The position numbers were made by a program, and so were the translations under genes. Positions 1 through 9,063 of a DNA stretch of 64,000 nt are shown piece after piece; the first letter of the stretch is position 1; each line of letters begins with the position of its first letter. Source of the DNA: an uncultured Lachnospiraceae bacterium (GTDB lineage Bacteria > Bacillota > Clostridia > Lachnospirales > Lachnospiraceae); the NCBI GenBank assembly GCA_947178145.1, contig CAMWXE010000001.1:62001-126000 (forward strand). The letters are read 5' to 3'. The notes under the pieces were generated by a model. It was not told the DNA's origin and ran no database searches. It saw only the letters and a list, made by a program, of their open reading frames with translations.

Positions 1-426
1 GTCACTTTGCAAAACTAATGGTGTATCTATCCTAAAAATATCTCTTAGTATATTTATACTATGTATCGTAACATCACAAAGCAACTCATGCTCCTCTTTA
101 AAAATAGGAGCTATCACATCCCATACTTCATCAAAATAATCACATTTTTTATAGGCGCTAATGAGTATTCCCTTCTGTCTGTTTGTCCATGTTTCAAAAT
201 CTTTCGTTTTGAGATCTCTGTACGCTCGTTCAAAGTGATCCTGCTTTTCACAAGAAATATTTAAATACCGTATTTGTCCATCTGGATCAATTACTCGGTT
301 TCTAAGCATGTATGATCTTTTTTCTAATTGCACAGTATCCATTAAAATGAACTTATCCACACTTGCCATCTTTGCCAAATACCCAAGCCATGGAAAATAG
401 TGCGGCTGATGAATTGCAACCATCAT
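1..426 (-). CDS. WbqC-like family protein (partial, runs off left edge)
   Basis: I translated 142 open codons from ATG 426 to the window edge; the C terminus lies outside. The start MMVAIHQPHYFPWLGYLAKM carries the WbqC family signature (H/Q-P-x-Y-F-P-W-L-G-Y), followed by VDKFILMDTVQ and a basic RNRV stretch. The ATG overlaps the stop of the preceding NodB-fold gene as ATGA, so the two are probably translationally coupled; a second ATG follows at once at 423. WbqC proteins occur in O-antigen, capsule and flagellin-glycan clusters and are not well understood biochemically. A second, divergent copy lies at 16035-16751 near the start of the same operon. The family is clear; the function is unknown. 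Confidence 0.85.
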   Translation of the reverse strand, partial: MMVAIHQPHYFPWLGYLAKMASVDKFILMDTVQLEKRSYMLRNRVIDPDGQIRYLNISCEKQDHFERAYRDLKTKDFETWTNRQKGILISAYKKCDYFDEVWDVIAPIFKEEHELLCDVTIHSINILRDIFRIDTPLVLQSD

Positions 427-1157
427 AACCTTTCCTCCAAATCTATAACGTCCCTTAAATTTGTAAAATTATCATTCAAATTGTCATATCTTTCCATATT
501 TGCCCTGCTTAAAAATTCATATATAACTTCCTTCATACTTCTTGCCTCATCATGATACCAAAATGGATGTGTTAAAATTTGCAACTGTGGATATGTTCCC
601 CCGTGTATTATATCCAAAACTGGTTCCCTCCAGCACATTCTCGAATCTGACAGATATTTAAACTGCTTAAAGAAAAGATTCCCATAGGAATTCATAACTC
701 CCTGTATTTTTATATCAGCATCTAGGATTGTCTTTGTCGGTCTGTGATACGAAAAGACTTTTATATTGATTCCTAAAATCTCTGTTAATACTTTTAGCTC
801 CTTCACGATATCTTCTGCAATTTTATCTGCATTTCCCATATCTTCTGGATATTCCATCTCATCAAAATGAAGTCCAACTGCATGTCCCATATCCTGAATT
901 TCGTTTATTATTTTTTTGTTTCTTTTTGAATAAAGATTATAAAAATTACTTGTCAGCAGCACAAAGTATGTACTTTTTACTCCATATTGATACTCCAGTT
1001 CTGCCATTTCTAAAGCTTTTTGTAAATCCGTATCAATATCATGCCTTAAAATGACGCATCTGTCATACTGGTTCCAGTTATGGTAATCTGCTGTTTTGTA
1101 ACCATTTTCATCCAATAATTCCAATAATTCCTGATAACTGTCAAAAGTGAATTTCAT
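423..1157 (-). CDS. Polysaccharide deacetylase-like (NodB-fold) protein
   Basis: A 244-residue protein. Near residue 40 it has RHDIDTD, the metal-binding Asp region of the NodB fold in the variant seen in sugar-cluster relatives. Other landmarks are a His in AVGLHFDE near residue 95, SYHRPT near 140 and LTHPFWY near 200. Members like this sit in surface-polysaccharide clusters; the substrate cannot be read from sequence. The start is set at ATG 1157 because GGGGAG lies six bases upstream, while the ATG at 1163 touches that ribosome-binding site. It follows the aminotransferase gene closely and overlaps the downstream WbqC-like gene by ATGA. It could be a catalytically altered member that only binds sugar. 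Confidence 0.7.
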   Translation of the reverse strand: MKFTFDSYQELLELLDENGYKTADYHNWNQYDRCVILRHDIDTDLQKALEMAELEYQYGVKSTYFVLLTSNFYNLYSKRNKKIINEIQDMGHAVGLHFDEMEYPEDMGNADKIAEDIVKELKVLTEILGINIKVFSYHRPTKTILDADIKIQGVMNSYGNLFFKQFKYLSDSRMCWREPVLDIIHGGTYPQLQILTHPFWYHDEARSMKEVIYEFLSRANMERYDNLNDNFTNLRDVIDLEERL

Positions 1158-1168
1158 ATTCATCTCCC

Positions 1169-2293
1169 CTATACCTGCCTGATTCTATCCACGACCTTTT
1201 GGATGTCATTTGTATTCAGATATGGATGCATTGGCAGAGACAGGCAACAATCACATATTTTCTCTGTCATACTATAATCCAATTCCCAAAATCCGTTTTC
1301 CTTAAAGGCCTTCTGCTGATGCATAGCCTTTTTATAATAAACCGCTGTTGGAATACCATTTTCTTTCAAAAGCTCTGCTGCCCGTTCCCTCTCTCCGTTA
1401 TTTTGAAAACATACTGTATACTGTGCCCAGCTTGAATACATTTCCTCTTTGACAAGTGGTACTTTAACACAGCTTTTTAATCGGTTTGTATACTCACACG
1501 CCACCTGGTTACATGTTTCAATCTCCTCGTCAAAAAATTTAAGCTTTTCAAGCAGGACTGCCGCCTGCAAAGTATCCAGCCTTGAATTCATGCCTATCCG
1601 CACATTATCATATTTGTCCTTACCTTTTCCATGTACGCAATATGACCGAATCAGTTCTGCCCATTCATCAGAGTCCGTAAAAACTGCTCCTCCATCTCCA
1701 TAACACCCCAGTGGCTTTGCCGGGAAGAAGGATGTTGTTGCGATATCTCCAAAACTGCATGCTTTTCTTCCCCTGATTTTTCCGCCAAATCCCTGGGCCC
1801 CATCTTCCAGAATAAGAAGATGGTATTTGTCCGCGATTTGCCGAATCTTATCAAAGTCAGCAGGCTGCCCAAATAAATCCACAGCCACAATTACTCTTGG
1901 TCTTAAATCAGTATTTTGCATAATGTGTTCAACTGCTGCTTCGAGACTGTCTGGACTGATATTGTAAGTGTCCTCATCGATATCTACAAATACTGGTGTT
2001 GACCCTACCAGAGGAACTACCTCACCGCTCGAAAAAAATGTAAAGTCAGGTACAAATACAACGTCACCTTTTCCAATATGCCAAGCCATGAGAGCAAGCT
2101 GTAATGCGTCTGTTCCATTAGCACAGGTAATGCAGTGTTTTACACCTACATATTCTGCTAACTTCATTTCCAGCAGTTTTACACAGCTGCCATTGATAAA
2201 ATCAGTATTATAAAGAACAGACTGTATTGCCGCGTCAATTTCTCTTTCATGTAATTGATACTGCTGTTTCAAATCCCTAAATTCCATTGTCAT
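1169..2293 (-). CDS. DegT/DnrJ/EryC1 sugar aminotransferase, WbpE-like
   Basis: A 374-residue PLP-dependent enzyme of the DegT family at normal full length. The PLP lysine is in SFFPAKPLGCYGDGGA near residue 190; LEDGAQGFGGK carries the PLP-ring Asp and Gln; CANGTDALQLAL is the phosphate-binding turn. The FFPAKPLG-type lysine motif is typical of enzymes that aminate UDP-3-keto-HexNAcA (WbpE/WlbC). Its operon neighbours are a WbpD-like acetyltransferase and a WbpB-like dehydrogenase, the remaining two steps. It overlaps the acetyltransferase gene by 17 bases. The start may be ATG 2293 or ATG 2287 (MEFRDLKQQY). Family certain; exact sugar inferred from context. Confidence 0.85.
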   Translation of the reverse strand: MTMEFRDLKQQYQLHEREIDAAIQSVLYNTDFINGSCVKLLEMKLAEYVGVKHCITCANGTDALQLALMAWHIGKGDVVFVPDFTFFSSGEVVPLVGSTPVFVDIDEDTYNISPDSLEAAVEHIMQNTDLRPRVIVAVDLFGQPADFDKIRQIADKYHLLILEDGAQGFGGKIRGRKACSFGDIATTSFFPAKPLGCYGDGGAVFTDSDEWAELIRSYCVHGKGKDKYDNVRIGMNSRLDTLQAAVLLEKLKFFDEEIETCNQVACEYTNRLKSCVKVPLVKEEMYSSWAQYTVCFQNNGERERAAELLKENGIPTAVYYKKAMHQQKAFKENGFWELDYSMTEKICDCCLSLPMHPYLNTNDIQKVVDRIRQV

Positions 2294-2801
2294 CTGCCAT
2301 TTCGTATTTTTCTACTATGTTTCCTCTCTCATCAACCTTGCCACATATTCTCGCGGGCACTCCCATTACCAAACTAAAATCTGGTATATCCTTTGTCACA
2401 ACACTTCCCGCCGCCACCATAGCGTATTTTCCTATCGTGTGTCCACATATAATTGTTGCATTTGCACCTATGCTGGCTCCTTCTTTAATTAACGTGCATA
2501 GATAGTTTTGCTTTCCCTTAGGATATGACGCCCTTGGAATTAAATCATTGGTAAACACACAGGATGGACCTAAAAATACATTATCTTCTATTGTGACACC
2601 TTCATATACTGATACATTGTTCTGGATTTTTACACCGTTTCCAATTTTTACATTGTTAGAAATATTTACATTCTGTCCCAAACAACAATTTTCACCAATA
2701 GATGCACCTGACTGAATATGGCAAAAATACCATATCTTTGTATTTTCACCAATGCTGACATTATCATCTAAGAAACTACTTTCATGTACATAAAAAGACA
2801 T
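2277..2801 (-). CDS. UDP-amino-sugar N-acetyltransferase, WbpD-like (left-handed beta-helix)
   Basis: A 174-residue protein made almost entirely of hexapeptide repeats (IGENTKIWYFCHI, IGENCCLGQNV, IGNGVKIQNNV, IEDNVFLGPS), the left-handed beta-helix of LbH acyltransferases. VCIFTND-type and RASYPKG segments after the helix resemble WbpD/WlbB, which acetylates the 3-amino group of UDP-GlcNAc3NA using acetyl-CoA. It sits between the WbpB-like and WbpE-like genes, one base after the former and overlapping the latter, so the three are likely co-translated. The pathway assignment rests on this context as well as on the fold. Confidence 0.82.
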   Translation of the reverse strand: MSFYVHESSFLDDNVSIGENTKIWYFCHIQSGASIGENCCLGQNVNISNNVKIGNGVKIQNNVSVYEGVTIEDNVFLGPSCVFTNDLIPRASYPKGKQNYLCTLIKEGASIGANATIICGHTIGKYAMVAAGSVVTKDIPDFSLVMGVPARICGKVDERGNIVEKYEMADDNGI

Positions 2802-2802
2802 C

Positions 2803-3873
2803 TCAAAACCTTCCTTTAAAATCAGTTGTCGAACATCCTTTGAGCGGCAGTTTCACACTACACCCTCCTGCTGCTGATTTATAGACTGCCAGTACTAATT
2901 CCATTGCTTTCTTTCCATCCATAGCCGTTACATATGGCTGTCTGTCCTGCTGTATGGCATTTATTACATCAGCATATAATGGCGTATGCCCATATCCATA
3001 TACATTCGGCGGGTTCTCGTGAAATCTTGCTTTTACCTCATCCGGGTCATCAAGCATATCTGAAAATCTCCATTCCTCTATCACATTGACGGACTGTCCG
3101 CCTGCCTTAACAGTTCCCTTCTCACCAAATATATATAATGTTTCCTCCAGATTCTTTGGATATATATCCGTCGTACCTTCAATGATTCCATAACTCCCAT
3201 TCCTAAATCTGATAAGCGCAATCCCCATATCCTCAGCTTCTATGTAATTGTGATTAAGCCTGTCCGTCATTCCGACAACCTCGTCAATTTCACTGCCCAT
3301 CATCCAACGAAGTAGATCAATATTGTGAATACACTGATTCATCAATGCACCGCCATCCTGCTCCCACGTGCCTCTCCACGACGCCCGGTCAAAATATTCA
3401 TGATCCCTGCACCATCTGATATGTGCTGTCCCATAAAACAGCCTTCCGAACCGGTTCATATCTATTGCTTCCCGTATAATCTGAATTGATTTATTAAACC
3501 TGTTCTGATGACACGCACACACTTTTACATGATATTTAATCGATGCAGAAATGATTGCATCAGCATCTGCAATAGATAACGCAATAGGCTTCTCTATAAT
3601 ACAATTACATCCCCGCGCTATGCAGAAAAGTGCTATCTCTGCATGCTTTCCGCTCTCTGTACAGATAGCTACCAGCTCTGGTTTCTCATTTTCAATCATT
3701 TCTTTGTAATCTGTATACTGCTTTGTACTGATTTCCAATTTGAATTTAAGCATCTTATCTTCCATACATGAAGGTTTAATATCACATATCGCTGTTATCT
3801 CAAGTCCATTATTTTTGGCTGCTGCAATATGATTTGGTGATATACGTCCACAACCGATTAGTGCATATCTCAC
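2803..3873 (-). CDS. Gfo/Idh/MocA NAD-dependent sugar dehydrogenase, WbpB/WlbA-like
   Basis: A 356-residue oxidoreductase with an N-terminal Rossmann fold (YALIGCGRISPNH), the family EKPIALS motif near residue 100 and the catalytic-His segment NQCIHNIDLLRWMMG near residue 180. The HNIDLLRWMMG match and the neighbours point to the WbpB/WlbA branch, which oxidises C3 of UDP-N-acetylglucosaminuronic acid. The start is GTG 3873 with AGGAGG ten bases upstream. It is first in a block of five tightly packed genes. The UDP-GlcNAc 6-dehydrogenase (WbpA) that should precede this step is not in the window. Confidence 0.85.
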   Translation of the reverse strand: MRYALIGCGRISPNHIAAAKNNGLEITAICDIKPSCMEDKMLKFKLEISTKQYTDYKEMIENEKPELVAICTESGKHAEIALFCIARGCNCIIEKPIALSIADADAIISASIKYHVKVCACHQNRFNKSIQIIREAIDMNRFGRLFYGTAHIRWCRDHEYFDRASWRGTWEQDGGALMNQCIHNIDLLRWMMGSEIDEVVGMTDRLNHNYIEAEDMGIALIRFRNGSYGIIEGTTDIYPKNLEETLYIFGEKGTVKAGGQSVNVIEEWRFSDMLDDPDEVKARFHENPPNVYGYGHTPLYADVINAIQQDRQPYVTAMDGKKAMELVLAVYKSAAGGCSVKLPLKGCSTTDFKGRF

Positions 3874-3935
3874 AGGCTTTACACCTCCTCTGTTTACCTG
3901 ATTCTTTCATTAATTCAGAGTGATCCAATGCTTGA

Positions 3936-5135
3936 CTACATTGTCTTATAAATTTCTAATCCTATGTTATCTATTGATCTATCATTCTTTTTTTCATCCT
4001 GATTTAATACAGCATACTTAAATATATATTCATGCACTTTGTTATTTTCATAAAATATGCGCCTGTTGTATATCTCTATCAGTCCATATATGCATTTCTC
4101 ACTTAACGCATAGTATTTCATTTCATATTTTTTATCCAATACATCAATTTCCAAAATACAATTGTTCTTTACAGAAAACAGCCCTATATACCTATCTCCC
4201 TGTACATACTCCAAAATATACTTGCTATTTAATTCCCTTCTCCCTAAAAGGCTTTCTTTCGTTTCATTTTCTTCAGCTATTTCAAGTGTATATACTTTGT
4301 AATTTTTTTTATTCACATACACAATCTTATTCGTTTGAAACGGTATAAACCAGACATTCTCCCCTACTGCCACTGAATATAAAAATGTTGGCAGTTCATA
4401 CTTATTCAACGTACAATCCACTTCGCCATTTGTATCTTTTGTGAAATTATAAATGCCAAATTCTTTCGGGAACTCATCTATTATCCTTATTGCATTTTCT
4501 TCTCTATTCCATACATATATTTCTTTGTTACAACCACTCATCCAAAACTGTTCACCATCAAAACAAAGTGTAAAAAATTTTCTCCCTATATCTGGAAATC
4601 TATGTATCATTATCTCCTTTGTAATTAAATCAAACTGATAAATCTCATCAGACATATTTGATAAACTATACAGAACAGTCCCATATTTAATGCTTCTCCC
4701 TATCCCATTCTCTCCACCTAGAACATAATAGTTGTCAATTTTCTTCTTCGTTATATCTATCTCAATTATCTGGCCTAACCCGCTTGAAACAATAAATAAT
4801 TTATTGTTGTGTTCACAAAATTCACAAGTTCCCACTTTTACTTTGTTTGGATTATCAATACAAATTTTAGAAAATTTTTTAGTATACGTATTATATATCC
4901 ATAGAATATCCCCATTATCAGGCATACAGAAAATTTCATCTCCACTTTTCATACACAACGGTGTCAATCTAAAAGTTGAAGATGTTTCCTCTGGAATGCA
5001 GACTGCCAATTCACACTTATTTGTTTTCAAATTCAAACAAAATAGAATATTTTCCAAGCCTCCTACAAACCATACTTTATCATTTTCCTTCCACCAATTA
5101 TCACTCCACATAAATAAACTATTTATATTCTCCAC
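3936..5135 (-). CDS. Uncharacterised beta-propeller-like protein of the glycan cluster
   Basis: I do not recognise this 399-residue protein. It has a run of roughly 40-50-residue units that look like propeller blades: each pairs short beta-strands with a Gly/Asp turn, e.g. VWFVGGLENILFCLNLKTN, IFCMPDNGDILWIYN, LFIVSSGLGQIIEID, FWMSGCNKEIYVWN, VWFIPFQTNKIVYVN. No signal peptide or membrane segment is visible, so it probably works in the cytoplasm. The start is placed at GTG 5135 (GGGAG upstream); an in-frame GTG at 5177 has no ribosome-binding site. It follows the third methyltransferase directly. A sugar- or protein-binding role is only a guess. Confidence 0.6.
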   Translation of the reverse strand: MENINSLFMWSDNWWKENDKVWFVGGLENILFCLNLKTNKCELAVCIPEETSSTFRLTPLCMKSGDEIFCMPDNGDILWIYNTYTKKFSKICIDNPNKVKVGTCEFCEHNNKLFIVSSGLGQIIEIDITKKKIDNYYVLGGENGIGRSIKYGTVLYSLSNMSDEIYQFDLITKEIMIHRFPDIGRKFFTLCFDGEQFWMSGCNKEIYVWNREENAIRIIDEFPKEFGIYNFTKDTNGEVDCTLNKYELPTFLYSVAVGENVWFIPFQTNKIVYVNKKNYKVYTLEIAEENETKESLLGRRELNSKYILEYVQGDRYIGLFSVKNNCILEIDVLDKKYEMKYYALSEKCIYGLIEIYNRRIFYENNKVHEYIFKYAVLNQDEKKNDRSIDNIGLEIYKTM

Positions 5136-5154
5136 CTTGTTTGATTCTCCCTTG

Positions 5155-6165
5155 CTATTCTGCCATTTGCACTCCACTACTTAAAGTAAGATTATATGTA
5201 TATAACGGTATATTTTTTTCGTGCTTATGTTCATGCATAGCAAAATTAAATTCATCAAAACGACTCTTAGGAATATAGATTCCACACGCATTATTATCCG
5301 TTACATATACATTATCAAAATTTTTCCCTAGTGCATCATATACTGCCCTGATGACTTCTGCTCTATATTCATTTTGCCCAATTTTAAAATCATGCCATAC
5401 AACAATAGACTGTTCTTTCCGGCTTGAAAAAATGTTTTTAGTATCACAATATACTCCTTGATAGCTGTGATCACCATCTATAAAATAGAGATCTACTGAA
5501 TCAGCGTGTTTCGAAAAATCAAACACCTTAGAGTCAGTATAATAATGTATTATCTTTTCATTATGTGAAAGTCTCCCCAAGTAATCTGCATTTTTTGACT
5601 GCACAAAATAATTCTCCAAGCTCTCTTCGGGCAATGTTACACTATAAAGCTTATCACAGCAGTCAGTTAGTATATTAATGCTTTCACCTATAAAAGTGCC
5701 AACTTCCATATATTCTTTGGAACCACTCATTAAAGCAATCTGTTTTAAAAACATGTAATCCAATACACCAGATCCGCCTGCAATAAACGTCAACTCTTTT
5801 AAATTCAGTTTTCCTTGCTGATGCAGCCATGCCCCCAAATTAATTGTTCTTTCGTCCAGCATATCCTCTATTCCACTAGGCAGTACTGTCTCTAAACCCA
5901 TTTTAAAAACCACTATATCAGAATTAGTAATTCCCATATTCTTCATATTTTCCAACATTTCCCTATACCAAATGCTGGCCACTATAATTGTAACATTTGA
6001 ATATTCTGTTAACACTTGAGGTTCACAAACTTTTACCCCCCCCCCGTACATTTCAATTTCTGCTGCCTTCTTATCCACAAAAAACAGAATATTATATTGA
6101 TTCTTAAAATGTTCATAAACAAACTTTCCAATATTTCCACAACCATATATAATTGCCTTTTTCAT
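5155..6165 (-). CDS. Two-domain protein: Rossmann-like N terminus plus class I SAM methyltransferase; contains a G10 tract
   Basis: A 336-residue protein. Residues 1-100 form a Rossmann-like dinucleotide-binding domain (AIIYGCGNIGKFVYEHF), as in the N-terminal halves of PglD-type proteins. Residues 120-330 resemble a Methyltransf_24-type methyltransferase with YMEVGTFIGESINIL as the SAM-binding loop and LYFIDGDHSYQGV as the post-motif acid/His segment. Codons 41-44 are read from a run of ten G (6036-6045). At ten the frame is open. At nine a TAA follows immediately, and at eleven a TGA follows a few codons on, so the gene looks phase-variable and ON here. Strong GGAGG upstream of ATG 6165. 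The substrate is unknown; O-methylation of a cluster sugar is likely. Confidence 0.75.
   Translation of the reverse strand: MKKAIIYGCGNIGKFVYEHFKNQYNILFFVDKKAAEIEMYGGGVKVCEPQVLTEYSNVTIIVASIWYREMLENMKNMGITNSDIVVFKMGLETVLPSGIEDMLDERTINLGAWLHQQGKLNLKELTFIAGGSGVLDYMFLKQIALMSGSKEYMEVGTFIGESINILTDCCDKLYSVTLPEESLENYFVQSKNADYLGRLSHNEKIIHYYTDSKVFDFSKHADSVDLYFIDGDHSYQGVYCDTKNIFSSRKEQSIVVWHDFKIGQNEYRAEVIRAVYDALGKNFDNVYVTDNNACGIYIPKSRFDEFNFAMHEHKHEKNIPLYTYNLTLSSGVQMAE
6036..6045 (-). repeat. Poly-G tract (G10) inside a methyltransferase gene
   Basis: Ten C on the plus strand, read as G10 within Gly-Gly-Gly-Val of the 5155-6165 gene. G9 gives GGG GGG GGG TAA. G11 reads on for three codons and then hits TGA. 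Both neighbouring lengths are therefore null. This is a candidate slipped-strand switch in the ON state. Confidence 0.8.
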
Positions 6166-6183
6166 CTTTTCCCTCCTTCAAAA

Positions 6184-7230
6184 TTAGTCATTAAATATCT
6201 TATTCCATGCTTCTATTCTTGGTTCTATTCTTAATAACGCTTCTATCATGCGTCCATTATTTTTCTTAGATATATCAGAAAAACTTATAAAGTCTTCATA
6301 CTCCATCTTATAAATCTCATTTGTTGTACAAATATCACAATGATTTTCATTTCTAAAATAATGTACTAATACTGATCTGTCCCTCAGATAAACTTTTTTA
6401 CCCAAATATAACAATGTTTGTATATTTCCCATTGCCTGTTGCCTGTTCATTGCAAAAATGCCAATATCCATATGATTTAAAAATTGATCATATTCGTCTT
6501 CACAAAGGTACTCAGTTAATGCAATTAACTTTTCACCAAATATCTTTTTTCCTTCCTTTATTACTCTTTGTGCATAATCCTTATCTCCATACGATAATGG
6601 TACATATACTTTTATGGACTCATCTTTAAACTTAGACAATAAATGAAAAATTTGTATATGTTTATTTGTAAATGTAGCGGAGTGTCCAACTTGTATAGCT
6701 ATATAATCCTTTTCCATTTGCTTTTGTTCTTTAATACTCTTCAGTAATCCGTAATCAGCATAATATTTTGCACAAAAAAATCTGCCCCTAGGATGATAAA
6801 ATTTCTGCATATACCATCTTTCTTCTGGAAGAATATTGATTATCCCGTGTGCATTTCTTATCACATATTTCTTTTTTAAATTATTCCATTTATTGTTTTG
6901 AATATAAAATTTATCTCCACCCCAAAAATATAGGTACAATCTTTTTAAAAGTTTTCTCTCTTCTGCAAAAAAGTTAATAATTTCCTGTTCAAAAACCCCG
7001 TGATAAATTATTTTATCAAAATCATATACCTTTTTTGTCCCCAGTTTTTCAATAATATTCCTGACATATTTTACATTCTTGAATGAATATAAATCTAATT
7101 TTGTTTCAGCGTTAATTCTTGAACCATATATCCAAAATTCATGATCATTATTATTAAAATTTTCATTCATAAACTTTATGTTATCATTTGCAAACTTTCC
7201 AAGCCGAAATAAATGCAGTATTTTGTACAT
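6184..7230 (-). CDS. Glycosyltransferase family 56 (WecF-like 4-acetamido-4,6-dideoxyhexosyl transferase)
   Basis: A 348-residue protein resembling the Fuc4NAc transferase family (WecF, GT56). VGHSATFTNKHIQIFHLL is the conserved acceptor/nucleotide loop, followed by KVYVPLSYGD and FAMNRQQAMGNIQTLLYLGKKVYL, which match the family C-terminal domain. In enteric bacteria WecF moves Fuc4NAc from dTDP-Fuc4NAc to a lipid-linked acceptor. The start is ATG 7230 with GGAGGG nine bases upstream; the open frame extends further but encodes a hydrophobic AT-rich stretch that is unlikely to be translated. The upstream DegT aminotransferase and PglD-like acyltransferase could make its donor. The acceptor here is unknown. 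Confidence 0.72.
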   Translation of the reverse strand: MYKILHLFRLGKFANDNIKFMNENFNNNDHEFWIYGSRINAETKLDLYSFKNVKYVRNIIEKLGTKKVYDFDKIIYHGVFEQEIINFFAEERKLLKRLYLYFWGGDKFYIQNNKWNNLKKKYVIRNAHGIINILPEERWYMQKFYHPRGRFFCAKYYADYGLLKSIKEQKQMEKDYIAIQVGHSATFTNKHIQIFHLLSKFKDESIKVYVPLSYGDKDYAQRVIKEGKKIFGEKLIALTEYLCEDEYDQFLNHMDIGIFAMNRQQAMGNIQTLLYLGKKVYLRDRSVLVHYFRNENHCDICTTNEIYKMEYEDFISFSDISKKNNGRMIEALLRIEPRIEAWNKIFND

Positions 7231-7370
7231 CCCGTTTGTCCCTCCATTATATTCCAAACAAAAATGTGATATAAAGTAATATGTAAACAGTAGAATTCTG
7301 TAATATAAAACACTAATGTAAAGTATGAAATTGTCAAGATGTATGATTATAAAAATGGCCAATAGATCAT

Positions 7371-8900
7371 CTAACGCATATTCTCCAGTTTCTTTCTATC
7401 TATTTTCCCGTTTGCATTTTTAGGAAGCTCACTCATATATTCCAATTTGTTAGGTATCATATAATCAGGTAAATATTTCCTCAGTTCCTGCCTCAGTCCC
7501 AAATCTTCCATTTGCATATCCGTTGCTATAAATGCGATCAACTTGGACAGATTATTCCGGGAAACAGTATGAATCACGGCGCACTGCTTCACGCCTGGAA
7601 TCTTTATTAAAGCATTTTCAATCTCTTCTAGTTCAATGCGATACCCCATATGTTTAATCTGATTATCAACTCTTCCAATAAAATATAATTTTCCATGTTT
7701 TACCTCTACCAAATCGCCTGTTTTATACATTCTGGCATTATAACCGGGAATCCCTTTATAGCGCACAAATGATTTACTTGTACGTTCTTCATCGTTATAG
7801 TACCCGAGCGCCAGCTGGTCACCCATAAGACACAGCTCTCCACATTCACATACTTTTTCCTTCTTGTCTAAAATAACATAACTAAAATTGGGAGCTATCT
7901 GTCCTAACGGAGATAATCCATCTGCTTCTATATCTTCCCTCTGTATTCTATAGGCAGAGCAGATACAAGTTCCTTCTGTTGGTCCATATACATTATAAAA
8001 GTCTGCTGTATCTGCATAAATACGATATAATTTTCTTAGCAACTCCTTCGGATATCCCTCCCCACCAAATGAAAAAATACGTATATGCCCAAGTATCTCT
8101 TTTGTCAACAGCTTCAAATTGGTTAAATAAATCAACATGGAAGGAACACTAAACCAAAATGTACATCGTGTATCATGAATGATCTGCAGCATTTCTTTTG
8201 GTTTATCAACTGATTCTTTTGATAACGCAACCATTGTAATGCCATTAAACACAGAACAATAAAAATCAAATACAGAATTGTCAAAATATATAGGATTGAC
8301 ATTTGTCATAATATCGTTCGGAGTCAAGTGATAGTTTTCCCTGCCCCATTGTATGAAATTCATAAGGCTTTTTTGAGCGATCAGCACCCCCTTGGGAATC
8401 CCGGTCGATCCCGATGTGAACATGATATATGCAGGATTATTACCTGATACCGCACTCAAAAGTTGTTGGTCCAGGCTTTCCCCTTCGGAATCTAAAAAAA
8501 CATGATTTGCATCAGCAGGAAAATAACGGATATTCAGCTCGTTGCACAGATTCTCAATGGCCGCATTTTTCTCATCCGCAAAAACCAATCGCGGAGCAGC
8601 CGTATCAAATATTTTCCTGATACGTTCTACAGGATTTGTATAGTCAAAATTGGTATATATAATACCTAATTTAAGGCAGGCAATCATCATTGCAAATCCC
8701 ATGGGTGATTTTTTATTCTGGATTGCCACAACGTCCAGTTTTTTTACCCCCATAGAAATCAAGAAATTCGCCGCTTTATTTGACAGAATGTCCAATTCCT
8801 GAAAGCCGATTTGATCCACCCCGTCAAATATAATTGCAATTTTATTACCATACTGCCTACTTACATTTTGAAAAATCTGCCCTAAATTATATGTGTACAT
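7371..8900 (-). CDS. AMP-forming acyl/amino-acid activating ligase (adenylation enzyme)
   Basis: A 509-residue member of the ANL superfamily. MFTSGSTGIPKGV is the P-loop (A3), NVYGPTEGT is A5, YKTGDLVEVKHGKLYFIGRVDNQIK holds A7/A8, and KNANGKIDRKKL is A10 with the catalytic Lys near the C terminus. The layout resembles NRPS adenylation domains and DltA: it would adenylate an amino or other carboxylic acid and load it on a carrier protein. A stand-alone ACP (15114-15344) in the same operon is the obvious partner. The start is ATG 8900 with GAGG upstream; an in-frame TTG lies at 8918. A 145-base gap separates it from the previous gene. The substrate is not predictable by eye. Confidence 0.85.
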   Translation of the reverse strand: MYTYNLGQIFQNVSRQYGNKIAIIFDGVDQIGFQELDILSNKAANFLISMGVKKLDVVAIQNKKSPMGFAMMIACLKLGIIYTNFDYTNPVERIRKIFDTAAPRLVFADEKNAAIENLCNELNIRYFPADANHVFLDSEGESLDQQLLSAVSGNNPAYIMFTSGSTGIPKGVLIAQKSLMNFIQWGRENYHLTPNDIMTNVNPIYFDNSVFDFYCSVFNGITMVALSKESVDKPKEMLQIIHDTRCTFWFSVPSMLIYLTNLKLLTKEILGHIRIFSFGGEGYPKELLRKLYRIYADTADFYNVYGPTEGTCICSAYRIQREDIEADGLSPLGQIAPNFSYVILDKKEKVCECGELCLMGDQLALGYYNDEERTSKSFVRYKGIPGYNARMYKTGDLVEVKHGKLYFIGRVDNQIKHMGYRIELEEIENALIKIPGVKQCAVIHTVSRNNLSKLIAFIATDMQMEDLGLRQELRKYLPDYMIPNKLEYMSELPKNANGKIDRKKLENMR

Positions 8901-9063
8901 ATCCTTACCTCGTATCAATTAATATTTGTTATTTATAACAGAAATACTGCGTTATTTTCTTCATAACCACATACCATAGTGCGATATACAAACCATAGTA
9001 TTCTTCTGATTTCCCGACACATATATCTTCAAAATCCACTGAAAGGTCTCAATAATTTCCTCT

